A DNA stretch of 40,451 nt from Vicinamibacteria bacterium. GTDB taxonomy: Bacteria > Acidobacteriota > Vicinamibacteria > Fen-336. Shown here piece by piece: positions 39,609 to 40,451 of the stretch. The stretch spans positions 1-40,451 of the forward strand of contig DATMML010000019.1 of NCBI GenBank assembly GCA_035570235.1. The letters are read 5' to 3'. Numbering within the stretch: the stretch's first letter is position 1; each line of letters opens with the position of its first letter. Position numbers and translations under genes: made by a program. The notes beneath the pieces are model-generated. The model had not been told where the DNA came from and did not search any database. It was given only the letters and a program-made list of their open reading frames with translations.

Positions 39609-40451
39609 GTGCCCGCACCCAAAGACGGCGAGCCGCCCAAGGCCGTGGCCGGCCTTCTGGCCCGGGTGGAGGAGGATGGGGGTCACGTGCTGGCCGTCTA
39701 TCGCGAACCCCTGGGGGGACACTGGCAGGCCTTCTGCGCCCTCCCCCTGGAGAAAGTGGTGGCCACTCCGTATCAGCGGGACCTCTCCCCCACCCATGCG
39801 AAGCGGCTCCAGGAGATGGTGCGGAAGGTGGGCCGCTTCATCGACCCGATCGTGGTCGTCTCCCCGCAACCCGGGGTCTACTGGACGCCCAACGGCCACC
39901 ACCGCCGCACCGTCCTCGAGAAGCTGAAGGCGGAGTGGGTGCCCGCTATCCTCATCCCGGAGGCCGAGGTGGCGTATCAAATCTTGGCCCTGAACACGGA
40001 GAAGGCCCACAACCTGAAGGAGAAGTCGCTCGAGGTCATCCGCATGTACCGGGGGCTCGCCAAGGAGGACCCGAGGAGCGGAGAGGACGACTACGCCTTC
40101 CAGTTCGAGGCCCCCCACCTCATCACCCTCGGCCTCCTCTATGAGGAGAACCGCCGCTTCGCGGGGGGGGCCTTCGCCCCCATCCTCAAGCGGGTGGACA
40201 AGTTCCTGAAGGGGAAGCTCGTGGAGACCCTCGAGACGCGGGTCGAGCGGGCGGACAAGGTCCGGGCCGTGGACGAGGCCCTGGCCAAGGTCGTGGCGGC
40301 CCTGAAGAAGCGGGGGATCAAGCATCCTTTCGTCAAGAACTACGTGCTCGCCCGCACCACACCCCTGACGCGGCAGCGCAAGACGCTGCCCTCCTTCGAC
40401 CAGACCTTCACCAAGCTGCTCTCCGCCCTCGAGGCCTTCGACACGACCAAG
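39609..40451 (+). CDS. ParB N-terminal domain protein, 3' end beyond the window
   Basis: The first 281 residues are present, from GTG 39609 to the right edge without a stop. Visible segments are LPLEKVVATPYQRDLSPTHAKRLQEMVRKVGRFIDPIVVVSPQPGVYWTPNGHHRRTVLEKLKAEWVPAILIPEAEVAYQILALNTEKAHNLKEKSLEVI. This is the ParB/sulfiredoxin-like nuclease fold; GHHRRTVLEKL corresponds to its GxxR box. ParB folds bind CTP and partition chromosomes or plasmids, or regulate transcription. No parA, parS-like site or second partition gene is seen, and the C-terminal half has KKRGIKHPFVKNYVLARTTPL rather than a typical helix-turn-helix, so it is a stand-alone ParB-like protein. It diverges from the PIG-L gene across 55 bases. 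Confidence 0.85.
   Translation, partial: MPAPKDGEPPKAVAGLLARVEEDGGHVLAVYREPLGGHWQAFCALPLEKVVATPYQRDLSPTHAKRLQEMVRKVGRFIDPIVVVSPQPGVYWTPNGHHRRTVLEKLKAEWVPAILIPEAEVAYQILALNTEKAHNLKEKSLEVIRMYRGLAKEDPRSGEDDYAFQFEAPHLITLGLLYEENRRFAGGAFAPILKRVDKFLKGKLVETLETRVERADKVRAVDEALAKVVAALKKRGIKHPFVKNYVLARTTPLTRQRKTLPSFDQTFTKLLSALEAFDTTK

Noticed and set aside
36804-40325. 1173-codon open frame on the minus strand
   Set aside because: It runs antisense to the ParB-like gene and out of frame through the PIG-L gene; composition is Arg/Gly/Pro/Ala-rich as expected of a shadow frame in GC-rich DNA.

Overview
The window reads as a GC-rich bacterial chromosome, most likely a member of the Acidobacteriota. That placement is inference. 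It rests on a VWA protein of the type common in that phylum, a two-propeller sensor kinase, a large secreted PIG-L protein, many secreted TPR proteins and Tat-exported enzymes. No rRNA, tRNA, CRISPR array, integrase or transposase was recognised. Genes are tightly packed, with many 4-base stop/start overlaps and GTG, TTG and probably one CTG start.

Layout, left to right. 1-6 kb: the end of an alpha/beta hydrolase, then three minus-strand genes (a secreted repeat protein, a VWA protein and a sensor histidine kinase with about 14 propeller blades). 6-8.2 kb: an ATP-grasp protein and a KirBac-type potassium channel. 8.2-11.5 kb: a minus-strand phnD-phnC-phnE-phnE-type ABC importer for phosphonate or a similar oxyanion. 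11.5-12.7 kb: mostly non-coding, with possible gene debris and a CRP-like site. 12.7-13.3 kb: a LuxR-type regulator with a degenerate receiver. 13.5-19.5 kb: a probable minus-strand operon of exported proteins: multicopper oxidase, SCO/SenC copper protein, a secreted protein of unknown function, a Tat-exported solute-binding protein and a thioredoxin-fold protein. 20-24.6 kb: a decayed spermidine-synthase-like gene, a paaI-type thioesterase/purE/epimerase operon and a secreted zinc-peptidase-TPR protein. 24.8-28.3 kb: fabH, a short-chain dehydrogenase, a universal stress protein and a citrate-synthase-family enzyme.

The most notable region is 28.4-32.7 kb, a compact operon behind a clear sigma-70-like promoter. 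It encodes a membrane-anchored TPR protein, a small zinc-ribbon membrane protein, a class II aldolase, one hexameric bacterial microcompartment (BMC-H) shell protein, three different pentameric (BMC-P) vertex proteins, a small protein with a Cys-rich tail, and DNA polymerase IV. The aldolase ends in a Cys-rich linker plus an amphipathic helix, and the small protein begins with a similar helix; both resemble BMC encapsulation peptides. No aldehyde dehydrogenase, phosphotransacylase or BMC-T gene is present. This is therefore either a minimal or satellite shell locus, or a microcompartment with unusual chemistry.

32.7-40.4 kb: a Tat-exported vanadium-haloperoxidase-type enzyme, remnants of an AMP-dependent ligase, a secreted amidohydrolase, a secreted PIG-L deacetylase-type protein and the start of a ParB-domain protein that runs off the right edge.
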